From Arabidopsis thaliana (Eukaryota > Streptophyta > Magnoliopsida > Brassicales > Brassicaceae), in the NCBI RefSeq assembly GCF_000001735.4, contig NC_003075.7, forward strand, positions 2,047,001-2,111,000: a DNA stretch of 64,000 nucleotides, written 5' to 3'. Made by a program: the position numbers and the translations under genes. Positions within the stretch are counted from its first letter, which is position 1. Every line of letters starts with the position of its first letter. The notes below the pieces were generated by a model that was not told the DNA's origin, did not search any database, and was given only the letters and a program-made list of their open reading frames with translations. Below are positions 21,598 to 32,288 of this stretch, piece after piece.

Positions 21598-21805
21598 TGT
21601 TACGGTTCGTGCTCACAATCACTCTGATTCAATTCTCTCTTTAAACTCGTTGAATCTCAACTCAAGAACAAAATCAAAAGCAATAAACGAAAAACGTAAA
21701 TTTGTTACCCAGTTCAGCTAATCGATATGATTAAGCCTACGTCTGGGACCAGATTCGATCCGGTAATCCACTAACACAAAGAAGAAGAATCTGCTCAAAG
21801 AGCTT
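21598..21805 (-). repeat. Copia-B 5' LTR, truncated
   Basis: Matches the first 208 bases of 17099-17591 and then breaks off at AAGAGCTT, where a GAA run starts. Confidence 0.85.
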
Positions 21806-21850
21806 GAAGAAGAAGAAGAAGAAGAAGAAGAAGAAGAAGAAGAAGAAGAA
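21806..21850. repeat. (GAA)n run at the Copia-B/Copia-C junction
   Basis: About 14 GAA triplets link the broken Copia-B LTR to Copia-C. The following bases AAGAACATCAAGTCTTTC recur about 100 bp downstream (near 21946), so the junction contains a short duplicated filler, as in end-joining repair. Confidence 0.75.
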
Positions 21851-21902
21851 CATCAAGTCTTTCTTGGAAAAGTAGACCCAATTCTACGTTGACAATGCCG
21901 TG

Positions 21903-23492
21903 GAACACCCAATTCAAGCTGTGTGCACCCTAGCTCATCTACCCGAAGAACATCAAGTCTTTCTTGGAAAAGTAGACCAACATTGGATCCCTCACACTTA
22001 TGAAGAAGCTATAACTCATCAAGTATGGAGGGACGCTATTGCAGCCGAGATGAGCTTCCTAGAGGTAAGAAAACTGTCACCTCGAAGTGGGTCTTCACCA
22101 TTAAATATAAGAGTGATGGGGAGATTGAAAGATACAAGGCAAGACTTGTGGCAAGAGGATTTACTCAAACGTATGGGGAGGACTATCTAGATACGTTTGC
22201 TCCGGTCGCAAAGTTACATACATTCCGAGTAGTACTCTCCTTGGCGACCAATCTCGAGTGGGATCTTTGGCAAATGGATGTTAAGAATGCGTTTCTTCAA
22301 GGAGAACTCGAAGAAGAAGTGTACATGAAGCCACCACCGGGTCTAGAAGTCATTAATGCTCCCAATAAAGTCTTTAAGCTTAAGAAAGCCATCTACGGTT
22401 TAAAGCAATCTCCGAGAGCGTGGTACCACAAACTCAGCACCACATTGATGGGAAGAGGGTTCAAAACGTCTGAAGCCGATAACACTCTCTTCACTTTACC
22501 AAGCCAAAAAGGTATAGTAGTCATTCTCGTATATGTAGATGATATTATCATCTCCGGGAATGACAAGGTAGGTATTCAAGATACAAAAACTTTTCTTAAA
22601 AGTGTTTTTGATATTAAAGACCTTGGTGAGTTAAAATATTTCCTTGGGATAGAAGTTTGTAGATCAAAGGAAGGTCTCTTCTTATCCCAAAGGAAATATA
22701 CACTTGATCTTCTTGCCCAAGTAGGTAAACTCGGGGTAAAACCGGCCAAGACTCCACTAGAGGACGATTACAAGGCCAAACGAAAGGGGGAGCATGATAA
22801 CAAACCATTTGAAGATGCTACGAGATATAGAAGACTTGTTGGTAAACTTATCTACTTAACCATAACCTGACCTGACATTTGTTTGCTGTTAATGTAGTAA
22901 GTTAACACATGCAAGCTCCCACAATACATCATTGGAACATGGTGAATCACATTCTCAAATATCTCAAAGGAGCTCCGGGTCAAGGCATTTGGATGGGATG
23001 AATAGAAACACGGAGATTGTTGGATATTGTGATGCGGATTATGCCGGAGATCAACAAGATAGGCGTTCTACAACGGGCTATTGCACCTTCATTGGAGGAA
23101 ACCTAGTAACATGGAGAAGCAAGAAACAAAAAGTAGTGTCTCTCTCAAGTGCTGAAGCCGAATATAGAGCCATGAGAAAGCTCACTACTGAACTCATGTG
23201 GTTGAAAGCTCTCCTTAAAGACTTTGGCATTGATACACCAAACCCCATTCCAATGCATTGCGACAATCAAGCTGCAATTCACATTGCCTCTAACTCGGTG
23301 TTTCACGAGAGAACAAAGCATATTGAAGTAGACTGCCACAAAGTACGAGAACAAGTACAACTCGGAGTGATCCTACCACATTACACTGAGAGTGAGGAAC
23401 AATTAGTCGACGTCTTCACCAAAGGAGCGAGCACCAAGGTGTGTGAATATATTCACAACAAACTTGGCGTAGTTGATCTAACCAGGCCATGA
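21903..23492 (+). pseudogene. Copia-C pol C-terminus (RT and RNase H)
   Basis: Begins within the integrase-RT linker (HTYEEAITHQVWRDAI), then shifts frame at about 22060, where some codons are lost before LPRGKKTVTSKWVF. The RT palm is well kept: YKARLVARGFTQ, MDVKNAFLQGEL, LKKAIYGLKQSPRAWY and the catalytic LVYVDDIII. A stop at 22868 (TIT*) and several changes up to 22990 interrupt the RT-RNase H joint. RNase H has GYCDADYAGD, LSSAEAEYRAM and HCDNQAAIHI and ends GVVDLTRP at 23492. The RT stretch alone (22025-22870) is open. Confidence 0.92.
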
Positions 23493-23637
23493 TCCTCTTA
23501 TCAAATATCCCATACTCTTTTTCCCTTGTGTGTAGTTTTATCCAAAGAGGTTTTTCTACACCAAGGTTTTTAATGAGGTGGTTGAATTTGGTTCCAAGCT
23601 TAATCTCGACTCATCTCCGGTTAAGCTTGAGGGGGAG

Positions 23638-24139
23638 TATTGAACCTAATGAAGGAAACCCCTTCCGCAAGTTAAACTAGACGACCATACGGAGGAAGAG
23701 AAGCCCATCCGTACAACATCACAATGAGAGAAGCCCATATAAACTCTTCTTCACCTTAAGCTCTTCTAGAAGACCTAGAAGACTCCTCATGTAGCCGTTG
23801 AAGCTTAAGCGCCCAAGTCAAAAGAAGATCGCATGTGTTTAAAGCAAACTGAACGTTAGGTCATGTCTCTTTCTTAGTACGATAGTGACTTGTCTACACG
23901 ATGTGGACTTGTATAGAGTGCGACGTGTTTAGCATATTCTTAGGAGATCTTTACTTACCTAATGTCCATATATAGCTTGTATCTTATGTATGTTTTTAAT
24001 AAAGAAATAGAGAAAATCTCTTTTCTCACAATCTCTCTTCTATTTCCGCAATACTATCTCTTCCTTATGTTCATTTCTCACTCTCAACCCTCTTAATCAA
24101 GAGTCCCATTCTTGCAACCTAAAGCTCCATATTCTTACA
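23638..24139 (+). repeat. Copia-C 3' LTR, about 0.5 kb
   Basis: From TATTGAACC (probably once TGTTGAACC) to ATTCTTACA. It holds a CATATATAGC promoter near 23968 and AATAAAGAAATAG near 23998. No second LTR is present for comparison. Confidence 0.72.
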
Positions 24140-24543
24140 ATAAAACACATCTTCAATTATCTTCAAAGTACTATTGATTTAGGATTATATTATCTTAGAA
24201 ACTTTGAGTTTTGGAAAGTTGGTTTTGCAGATGCAGTGTATTTATCGAACCCTCATAAGTCTAGATCACATACCAGATATGTTTTTACCATTGGAGGAAC
24301 TGCAACTTGTGGCGTTCTCAAAAGCAGATTTTAGTCGCCACTTCATCAAACCACCCATAAATTATTGCTCTTCATGAAGCGTGTAGAGAATCTGTTTGGC
24401 TTAGATCCATGACTAACCATATTCAAAAAGCAAGTAGATTCATCATCAAAAAGGAGCAACAAGATTATATGAAGATAATGATGCGTGTGTTGCTCAAATC
24501 AAAGAAGGCTATATCAAAAGCGGCAGAACAAATCATAACCCTC
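24140..24543 (+). pseudogene. Copia-A RNase H fragment (third copy)
   Basis: Low-quality RNase H from the same family as 58430-58800. Shared blocks read ACTATTGATTTAGG, GGTTTTGCAGATGC (GFADA), TATTTATCGAACCC (YLSNPHK), TTCTCAAAAGCAGA and GAAGATAATGATGC (EDNDACV). Both ends are abrupt: the left is the Copia-C LTR, the right an AT/GT microsatellite. There are several frameshifts. Confidence 0.75.
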
Positions 24544-25062
24544 TAATATATATATATATATATATGTGTGTGTGATTTTAATAAAAAACCGTGTATGACT
24601 AAAAAATAAGAATATAATTTTAAAGAAATCACATGTGATCTTAATAAAAAAATATGTATTACTACAAAATATCTTGATAAAGAAAGATATTAAACTGAAT
24701 ATAATATTTTTCCAAAAAAACATATGCTTTTTTTAAGTACTATGTAATATGAGAAAATTAACAAGATAAAAGAGGATATTATGTTATCGCATATATTTCG
24801 GAAAAAAACATGCTACAAAGGATATTTACGTAATTACGTGTGTTCTACAACATGTTTCCGACAAGGTACTTTAGCTCATGGTTTGTTTCTTATCTTTTTT
24901 TAAATTCATGGCTAGTTAATAGAAATTCCCTATCATCTTCTTATCACTTACTCCCTAAGTACCTTGTTCCGCAGTTAACTAAATCTAGCTTTCTCCCCAA
25001 GAAACTCTAGTATATATATGTTGGTTCTCTTCACTTCATTGTAAGAAACATAAGTCAATAAG
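24544..25062. other. Microsatellite and AT-rich unassigned sequence
   Basis: A (TA)n(TG)n run lies at 24545-24573. 24574-24920 is AT-rich without a gene. 24925-25062 is paralogous to 9500-9640 and is the left flank of the Harbinger nest. Confidence 0.55.
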
Positions 25063-25169
25063 ATTATCCACAATGCATGTGTTGAATTATTTATTCAATT
25101 GTTGAATCTCCACATTGCACATATTGAATATTTAAAAACCTTAAGTGGATTCAGCTTGATAAAAGGTAT

Positions 25170-26194
25170 GAAAAATTATTTCTAATGCCCTTTTCATGAT
25201 GCCCCTTTTCAACTTTACCTTTTTTTATAGCTATTTTCATTTCTACCCTCTTTAAATTTTTAATGACTATTTTACCCCTATTTGGAAATTGTTTTAGGTA
25301 AACAAAATGAAATATTAATATTTTTCGCCTAAAATTTTTCAAAATAATTTTTCCGCCAAAATTTTCCCGCCAAAAAAACTTCGAAAAAATATTCCCGCCA
25401 AAAGTTTTTCGAAAAACAAAATTTTCCGCCAAAGTTTTTTTCCAAATATATTTTTCCCGCAAATTTTTTTTTTTGGCGGGAAATAGTTTTACAGAGATTT
25501 TAAAAGGGTTTTAAAAGATTTACAAGTGATTTTAAAAGGGTTTTAAAATATTTACAATGGATTTTAAAAGGGTTTTAAAATACTTATAAGGGATTTTAAA
25601 GGGCTGTAAAAGATTTACAAAGGTTTTTTATAGGTTTTTAAAGGGTTTAAAATTGTTTTAAAAGGGTTTTAAAATATTTATAAGTGATTTTAAAAGGTTT
25701 TAAAAAATTTACAATAGATTTTGAAAGGGTTTTAAAATATTTACAAGGGATTTTAAAGGACTTTAAGAGATTTACAAAGGAATTCTAAAGATTTTTAAAG
25801 GGTTTTCAATCCCTGTAAATATTTTAAAATCCCTTGTAAATCTTTTAAAACCCTTTTAAAATCTCTTGTAAATCTATTTCTCGCCAAAAAAACATTTACA
25901 AGGATTTTTAAAAGTATTTTCTTGCCTAAGAAAAAATTTGTTACACAAAAAAAATTGGCGGAAATTTTTTTATTTTGGCGGGAAACTTTTTTTTTTTCGG
26001 GATAAAAGTTTGGAGGAAATTTTTTTTTGGCGCCAAAAATTTGGTAGAAAATTTCAATTTCCAATTCCATGTTCCCATTAGATGAGGGTAATTTGGTCAT
26101 TCTGTTCAAGGGAAGGGGTATTTTTAAAAATAAACAACACAAAAGGATATTGTTGCAAAAGGGTAGTAAAAAAGGGTAGTTTTGCAAATCTCCC
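25170..26194. mobile_element. MULE-like non-autonomous element
   Basis: The right end (read inward) GGGAGATTTGCAAAACTACCC and the left end GAAAAATTATTTCTAATGCCC are imperfect inverted repeats, each followed by further CCCTTTT-rich sequence. It is flanked by TAAAAGGTAT (25160-25169) and TAAAAGTAT (26195-26203), close to the 9-bp duplication of Mutator-like elements. The interior is minisatellite and CCGCCAAAA/TTTTGGCGG-type sequence. No gene. Confidence 0.55.
25480..25880. repeat. About 30-40-bp tandem repeats in the MULE-like element
   Basis: Units of GGGATTTTAAAAGGG/TTTTAAAATATTTACAA are repeated about ten times, then appear inverted at 25800-25870 (TTTTAAAATCCCTTGTAAAT), so the region can fold back on itself. 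Confidence 0.7.
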
Positions 26195-26395
26195 TAAAAG
26201 TATTCAACAGATTGAAAAAAATAAAATTCGGCCTGTCCATATCACGTTTCAGTAAGTAACATTTTTTATAGGATAGATTGGGGTTAACTTTTATTGTCTA
26301 GGTAAGAGTACCGGAGAAATATCAATTTTAAGGTCAATTGTTTATATTAGTAACCATGTTGCAGATAAATCGGTAGCTAAAATGAATGTTGCTTC

Positions 26396-26846
26396 ATGCT
26401 TTGTGTGTGTGGTTATCTCAACGGTGTTAGTCTTATGAAACTTTGCCATGAGGGGAATGATTTAGGGTTCGTAAATGGGATAGCTTATGTAACCTTATCT
26501 ATTTTCACCCACTATTGTGAAGCCTACTATTTTAAAATACTTGGGATCTTCCTATGTTGGGCTGTGATATTGGTAAAGAATATTTTGTTCACCTCTTACT
26601 GCCGACGTTGCTCCGAAGCTGCTACAATTGGACTTCTAGTTCAACACTGAGGTGGTGGTGGTGGCGCTGGAGGTGGTGGTGGTGACGTTGGTGGTGGTGG
26701 TGGCGGCGCTGGTGGTGGTGGTGGTGGTAATGGTCGTCGCAGAGATGGAGCTCGACACCGAGGCAGAAGCAGAGACTTAAGTAGTAGTGAGGCCGATTCT
26801 TTCCACTCATCCTGGAGTTCGACTTCGGCAAGGAGTAGCATATGAT
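26396..26846 (+). pseudogene. Unrecognised ORF: hydrophobic part, in-frame TGA, Gly-rich and Arg/Ser-rich tail
   Basis: One frame from ATG 26396 to TGA at 26844 (149 codons), broken by TGA at 26648-26650. The first 84 residues include a membrane-like stretch (KILGIFLCWAVILV). After the stop the same frame continues GGGGGAGGGGGDVGGGG and a basic, Ser-rich end (RHRGRSRD, then SSSEADSFHSS). The upstream frame is closed by TAA about 20 bases before the ATG, so no longer N-terminus is visible. It may be a host gene fragment carried in the nest. I cannot name a family. The His- and Pro-rich ORFs on the other strand are shadows of the GGT repeat. Confidence 0.35.
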
Positions 26847-26851
26847 TTTAA

Positions 26852-28392
26852 GTCGTCGGTTTGGTCTCCTGATACGTTTTGAGACTTGGTGGTGGTGGTG
26901 TGGAAAGAAGAGTGTACTGTCCCAAACTTTTTTTTTTTTTTTAAATGAAGAGATTATTGAGATGCTGACACTTGCTATATTTTCATTAGATATTGAGATT
27001 TTGACTTCATCTTATCTATTTATAATCACTTATTACATACAAAACAAAGTTTTTAAAAATATATATTTATATGAAAATTTATAACTTTTTAAACTATATA
27101 AATAGACAAATTGTTCATTTCATTCAAACAAATAAAAAACTGTCATTTCTACTATAATTTTCTTATTCTTCCCTCATAAACTCTTGGTTATATCCTTAAT
27201 TTTGTTTGAAATAAATTCTAATAATAATCCTAGGCAAAATTCTATTAACTTTCCTTTTCCCTACCAAATTCCAACAATAATCCTACGCAAAATTTGGAAT
27301 GTCCGAGATTAAGGAGATTTTATATATGTGTGTGGTGTGATTGATGATTTTTATTGTTTGTGAGTTGAATCGCATGTGTGTTTAATATTAATTGTGTTGT
27401 GTGCTTGTATCGTAATGTATTTGAAGTTTTAATAAAATGTTTTTATTTTTATAATCTGATAAATTTAGTTAAAAATAAAAAAATAAAAAACAGTTATTAA
27501 AAATATCATGTCACTTTTAATTTATTTAATTTAGTTCTAATCGATATTTTAACTTTAATTTTTGTTCAACAATTATTATTATACATCACAAAAATATAAT
27601 GTATAAGAAAATAAGAAAACCAAAATAAAAGTAGTGGGGTAGAGTGTTGAATTTTATTAAACAAAAATATTGGAGTGATAGAAAATTAAGTGGATGTTGA
27701 ATTGTGATGTGGAAGAAAGAGAAAATGATGTAAAGTGTTGAAAGCTGAGGTGGAGGGTGTTGAATATGATTTTACATTGTACATATCATCTTCTACACAT
27801 TATGATATGGAAGAAAGAGAAAATGATGTGGAGTGTTAAAAGTTAAGGTCGAGGGTGTTGAATATGTTTTTGCATTGTACATAGTCATTTAGACTACTTG
27901 CAATGGAGGTGTTAAATAAATTATTCAACTGTTTAATGGGGGTGTTGAAAACTAAAAAAATAAACGTGGATTTTTGATTGTTGAATCTATTCAACATGTT
28001 GGATAATTTTTTTTTAGGTCCGCGCATGCACATGTCACCATTTTATTAGAAGGTGTGTAAAAACACACCCAAAAGGCAAGTAAAGCGTTTTATATTATTA
28101 TTTTCTGATAAAAACAAAGAGAATATTGTGAAGCTGACACTTTTTATATTATTATTAGTAATTGAGATTTTAGAGATTTTTATCTCACCCTATCTATTTA
28201 CAATCAATTATTATGTAGCAAATATATATATATTTCTTAAAAACATTTATATGAAAATTCATAACTTTTTAAGCTCTATAAAAAAAACTTGGTTAATTTC
28301 ATTCGCACACATACAAAAAAACACCAAATCTATCCTAATTTTTTATTATCCTCTAATAAACTCTTGTTTTTCTTCTAAATTTGATTTTTGTG
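26852..28392. other. Harbinger leader copies and termini, no gene
   Basis: 26945-27310 resembles 28100-28450 (both include CTGACACTT, ATGAAAATT-ATAACTTTTTAA and TAAACTCTTG). 27640-27960 holds head-to-tail copies of a GTGTTGAATATG-TTACATTGTACATA-type terminus. These are parts of separate Harbinger copies. Confidence 0.6.
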
Positions 28393-29469
28393 AAATAGAT
28401 TCCAATAATAATATTTCACAAAATTGTACAAATTTTCCATTTTTCTATCCAAATACAACCAATAATTCTATCCAAAATTCTACCAATTATCATTTTCCTT
28501 ATCCAAATCCTAATAATTACCAAATTTAAAATTCATCTTTCAACCAATCTTAAAATATCTCAAATTATAGTTTTCTACCAAATTTTTCTATGCAATCATT
28601 TGCTCCAAACTATCATATGGATCGATGATGCCATATTCATCTCAACCACCTCCTGAATTTCTTGGATTTTCTACACAAATGACTTTTGGAAGGATGAGCG
28701 ATACTAATGAAGACACTCCAAATAATGATGATTTAACTTCTACGCTCGGAAAAACCCCAAATAGATAACTGAGCAAAATTTGGTGTTATTAGGTGGATGG
28801 ATTAAATATGGAATAGACATCATTGTTGGCAGAAACAAAAGAGTGAATCATACTGGGATAAAATTGTTGAGTATTGTAATGAGCATTGCTCATTTGATCC
28901 TCCACGTGATGGAGTTTCGTGTAGAAATCATTTCAACTATGTGAACAAAATATTAGGCAAATAGATTGGCACTTACGACAATGTTAAGCGTATGCAACAA
29001 AACGGGTGGCGGAGAATGATTTATCGGCAAAAGCACATAAAATATATTCAAGTGGTAAAAATGGGCATTTCAATTTTATGTCAGAATGGCTTGTTGTCCG
29101 TGATCAACCACGTTATGGTAGTCAGGTAAGGGGAAATATTGGGTCTGGAAGCAATGGATCTAAGAGAGTACACTATAATGATGCAAGTGACTCAAACTCT
29201 GTAGGATTTAGTGTTCATCCCATAGGAAGGGATGCAGCTAAAGAAAAAGGGAAGGGTTCAAGCTTGGAAGTCGTTAATGAAAAGTGGAATGAATTCAAGC
29301 AATTTAAGGAGCAGGAGTTGGAACAATTGGAAAAATAGCCAAAAAACATAAGGAGGCCAACCAATTGATGAAGATGAAGATGTTTTTGAAGCTAGCTGAA
29401 AATGAGCATCTAGATGATCGGAGCAAAGAGCTGTTTGAGAAGTTGAGCCATGAACTATTTGAAAATTAG
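28393..29469 (+). pseudogene. Harbinger ORF1 (Myb/trihelix with NAM-associated C-terminal domain, PF14303)
   Basis: The N-terminus is Asn/Pro-rich (DSNNNISQN, NSTNYHFPYPNPNN); the usual ATG seems to be ATA. QPPPEFLGFSTQMTFG follows near 28650. The Myb-like middle (28740-29000) is broken by several stops. A well-kept stretch then reads AKAHKIYSSG, FNFMSEWLVVRDQPRYGSQ, KGKGSSLEVVNEKWNEF and KQFKEQELEQLEK. A one-base loss at about 29335 causes the stop; the other frame continues EANQLMKMKMFLKL and HLDDRSKELFEKLS to 29469. In autonomous Harbinger elements ORF1 brings the transposase to the nucleus and to DNA. Confidence 0.85.
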
Positions 29470-29808
29470 TGGTTGTTTAGTGTATGTCTACACTTTGTCA
29501 CTTTCTAATTTAATGTTTATGTTTGTCATGTATGTTTCAGTATTTTATCACTATGTGCAATTATGGTTGTTTGTCATTTCGTGCAATAATATTTGTTTGT
29601 CTGTATTCCATTATTTTCCAACAATGTAACATATCGATCACTTTTGGCTTTTCATACGAGAATCTAATCCTTATCTTTTAGTTTTTCGCATAATCCTTAT
29701 CTTATCCCTATCTATTGGATTTCAACCACATGATCTTCTAATCAAATCCGCCTCTTATTCTTTTCTTTCAGCCATTCGATTTTTTATAAATAGGAACTCA
29801 TTCTTACA
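29470..29808. other. Intergenic part of Harbinger element
   Basis: Lies between ORF1 and the transposase; contains TTTTTATAAATAGG near 29780 as a likely transposase promoter. No coding region. Confidence 0.5.
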
Positions 29809-30398
29809 TTGATGAATTACTATCACAAATATCATCTTACTAAAATAAAAATCCAATGGATCCATCAGAATTTCCCTTCGATATCGAAGCTTACAAAAGA
29901 CAATTTCATATCAAAGAGAGGTATATCATCAACCGGTTTAGAGAGCGTCACAAAAAAATTGAAGAAGATTATCCACGTCGCAATAAAAGAACATATATCA
30001 AGAGGGATCATGTAGCACCAAACTAAAGGTTGATTGACAACTACTTTGCTATTCAACCTACGTATGATGATGCAATGTTTCGACGGTGATTCCGGATGCG
30101 AAAACATGTTTTTCTTCGAATCGTTGGAGCCTTATCAAGAAATGACGACTACTTCACCCAACGTGTTGACGAAACAAATAAAGAAGGTATATCTCCACTA
30201 GCAAAATGTATCACGGCCATGCGGATGTTAGCATATGGTATGGCGTCAGACACGGTGGATGAATACATCAAAATAGGAGGTTCTACAACATTAGAGTGCT
30301 TGCGTAGATTCTGTAATGGAATCATACAATTGTACGAGCAAGAATATCTTAGAGCTTGTCGCATCTGGTCCCCATCTTTTTGTTTTCTACTGCGTTGA
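29809..30398 (+). pseudogene. Harbinger transposase N-terminus (PF04827/DDE_4 family)
   Basis: 29809-30060 is degenerate. From 30080 the frame reads FRMRKHVFLRIVGAL, YFTQRVDETNKEGIS, KCITAMRMLAYGMASDTVDEYI and LECLRRFCNGII, the standard helical N-terminal part of plant PIF/Harbinger transposases. It ends within EYLRACRIW where another Harbinger-type terminus (CAACACCCTCATTGTAAG) begins near 30428. The DDE catalytic part is absent here; a separate copy of that part exists at 43071-48040. Confidence 0.87.
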
Positions 30399-30427
30399 AT
30401 CCACGTATGATTTTTTGCTTTTTCAAC

Positions 30428-31218
30428 ACCCTCATTGTAAGAGTTCAACAGTTAAATAAATTATTCAACATCTCCATTGCACATAGTTACATATGTCTTT
30501 TTTCTTCTCTCATTACATTTCCAATGGAGATATTGAATCTTTTTTTCAACAGTTGAATACCTACAATGGACTTGTTGAAAAAAACAAAAAGATGAGGTGG
30601 ATTAAAATTTAGTTGAATTTGTTCAACATGAAAAAAACCTAAAGTGGAGATCATGAGATGTTTGTGAGCTAGTAAAAAATTATATGCATTTTTAGATTTT
30701 TTTATCTCTCTCCTATTTATTTAAAAATCAATTATTTTATACCAAACAATTTTTTTGTTTATATTTTTATGTCAAAATTCATAATTTTTAGTTTTCTATA
30801 AATAGAGATTTGATTTATTTAATTTGAAGATATTAAAAGTTCATTTTCTTAAAAGTATTAAAAGTCATTTTCTAATAACATTTTGTTTATATCTTTTAAA
30901 AAAATCTTAATAGATCCCAACAATATTGTAGTTATGGCCTTCAAATTATGTAGTTTTTAATCATTTTAATTTAAACTCAATGGATGAATCATTCATCATG
31001 AATGTTATTAATATATAGTTACAAAATTATAAAAGAAAAAAAATAAGAAGTAAAAAAATGGTGGGTAAGATGTAAACTTATTAAACAAATTTAATGTAAA
31101 AGTTTAAATTAAAATGAGTATTGAATTATTATGTGGAAGTGAGAGAATATGATGTGGAGGGATAAAAATGAAAAAGTAGGGTGTTAAATTTGTGAACCAA
31201 TGTACATGAGTTGTTTAT
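30428..31218. other. Further Harbinger termini and leader, no gene
   Basis: Contains TTAAATAAATTATTCAAC (30454), CTCCATTGCACATAG, a mirrored CAATGGAGATATTGAATC near 30520, and a third copy of the AT-rich leader (30690-30900). No open frame of note. Confidence 0.55.
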
Positions 31219-32151
31219 AATAAGAAGTCCATTTCATTACTCTCTTGTCACTTTTATTCTTTATTTTTATTACTTCTAAAATATTATAATATATAATATT
31301 CAATAGTGATGAACTTTTTGGGTCCGAATAGTAACATCATATTTTGTTGTGTGAGAAAAGCGGTTTTGTAATGCGGTATGGTTCAACTGCGATACATGCG
31401 GGAAAAACGTATTTGCGAGACAAGTGCGGTTAGTACACAATAATCGGTATAAAATAAAGTTTGATTGGTGAAAATACTATTTGTACTATACAATAAAATG
31501 TTTGAATTATGAATAATGTTTCTTAGGGTAATAAAGAAAATTTTCATATGTTTATAATTCTTAAATATCTAAATTGATATAAAATAACAATTTCTCTAGA
31601 CATAATTATTGGTAAAAAAATTAACATTTTCAAATTCATAAAAAAACACAACACAATAAAAAACTAGTAATAAATTAAGTGTTTAACAAAAAAACTAAAT
31701 CTAAAAAGTGTATTTCATATATTAATATTATTACATAAAAATGAGAAATGAGAAATGAGAACACAGAGCGAATTTGTCGAAAAACGCAACAAGTAATTTT
31801 TTTTTCCAAAATCTGATTTTTTAATGTTAAATATATATTATATGTTATATTACGAGCAAAACTAAAGAAAATAAATCATCCTCTCCATTTTTTCTTGGAG
31901 AAAAAACCCAAAAAAATTTTCATTTATTTTTTATTTGCCTGTTTAATACCTGCATTATATAATTTGCCCAAACAATATTTAGGTTAATTGTTTTTCTCTT
32001 TAAAAACCTTCATTTTTTTAATTTGGCAAAATCAGACATCCGACTTAACGGATGTTAACCTTTTAACGGACGTTCTAACTATAGTTAAAATTTAACTCAT
32101 GGTAATTACAAATATATATACAATCTATTTTCTATATTTTGTAAATATGTT

Positions 32152-32216
32152 ACCTTAGTCTAGTGGTTAAACACAGATTTAATATTCTGATACACCAGGG
32201 TTTGTAACCTTCATAC
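32152..32216 (+). repeat. tRNA-derived SINE-like head
   Basis: TAGTCTAGTGGTTAA resembles RNA polymerase III box A and GGGTTTGTAACC, about 45 bases on, resembles box B (GGTTCGANNCC), degraded. No cloverleaf can be drawn with confidence. Confidence 0.35.
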
Positions 32217-32288
32217 GACGTTTAATATCTCTAAGTTCTCATTTCTCATTTTGATATAATAATTTTTTTTTAACACTTAATTCAATAT

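Larger units (their letters stand above)
17099..21805 (-). mobile_element. Copia-B retrotransposon, nearly full length, minus strand
   Basis: Two LTRs that start TGTTACG on the plus strand (17099 and 21598) enclose gag and pol read right to left. The primer-binding site (minus strand TGGTATCGGAACG, 21594-21582) lies two to three bases inside the 5' LTR, and a CAAGGTGGAG polypurine tract adjoins the 3' LTR at 17592-17601. The 3' LTR is complete (17099-17591); the 5' LTR is cut at 21805 by a GAA repeat. Over the shared 208 bases the LTRs differ at about nine positions by eye. Confidence 0.9.
21845..24139 (+). mobile_element. Copia-C retrotransposon, 3' part
   Basis: Plus-strand RT and RNase H, a TTGAGGGGGAGTA polypurine region (23627-23639) and a 3' LTR. 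The 5' LTR, gag, protease and integrase are missing. Its right end abuts a Copia-A RNase H remnant (24140). Confidence 0.85.
25063..31218 (+). mobile_element. Nested PIF/Harbinger elements
   Basis: The block interrupts a sequence found uninterrupted at 9500-9680 and is flanked by AATAAG (25057-25062 and 31219-31224). Inside, related terminal motifs recur (TTAAATAAATTATTCAAC near 27913 and 30454, a diverged form near 25085), and an A/T-rich leader recurs at 26945-27310, 28100-28450 and about 30690-30900. This indicates several related elements inserted into one another. It carries damaged copies of both Harbinger genes: the Myb/NAM-associated ORF1 and the transposase. Confidence 0.7.

Noticed and set aside
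26622..26841. His-rich and Pro-rich minus-strand ORFs
   Set aside because: Shadows of the GGT repeat of the plus-strand Gly-rich frame.
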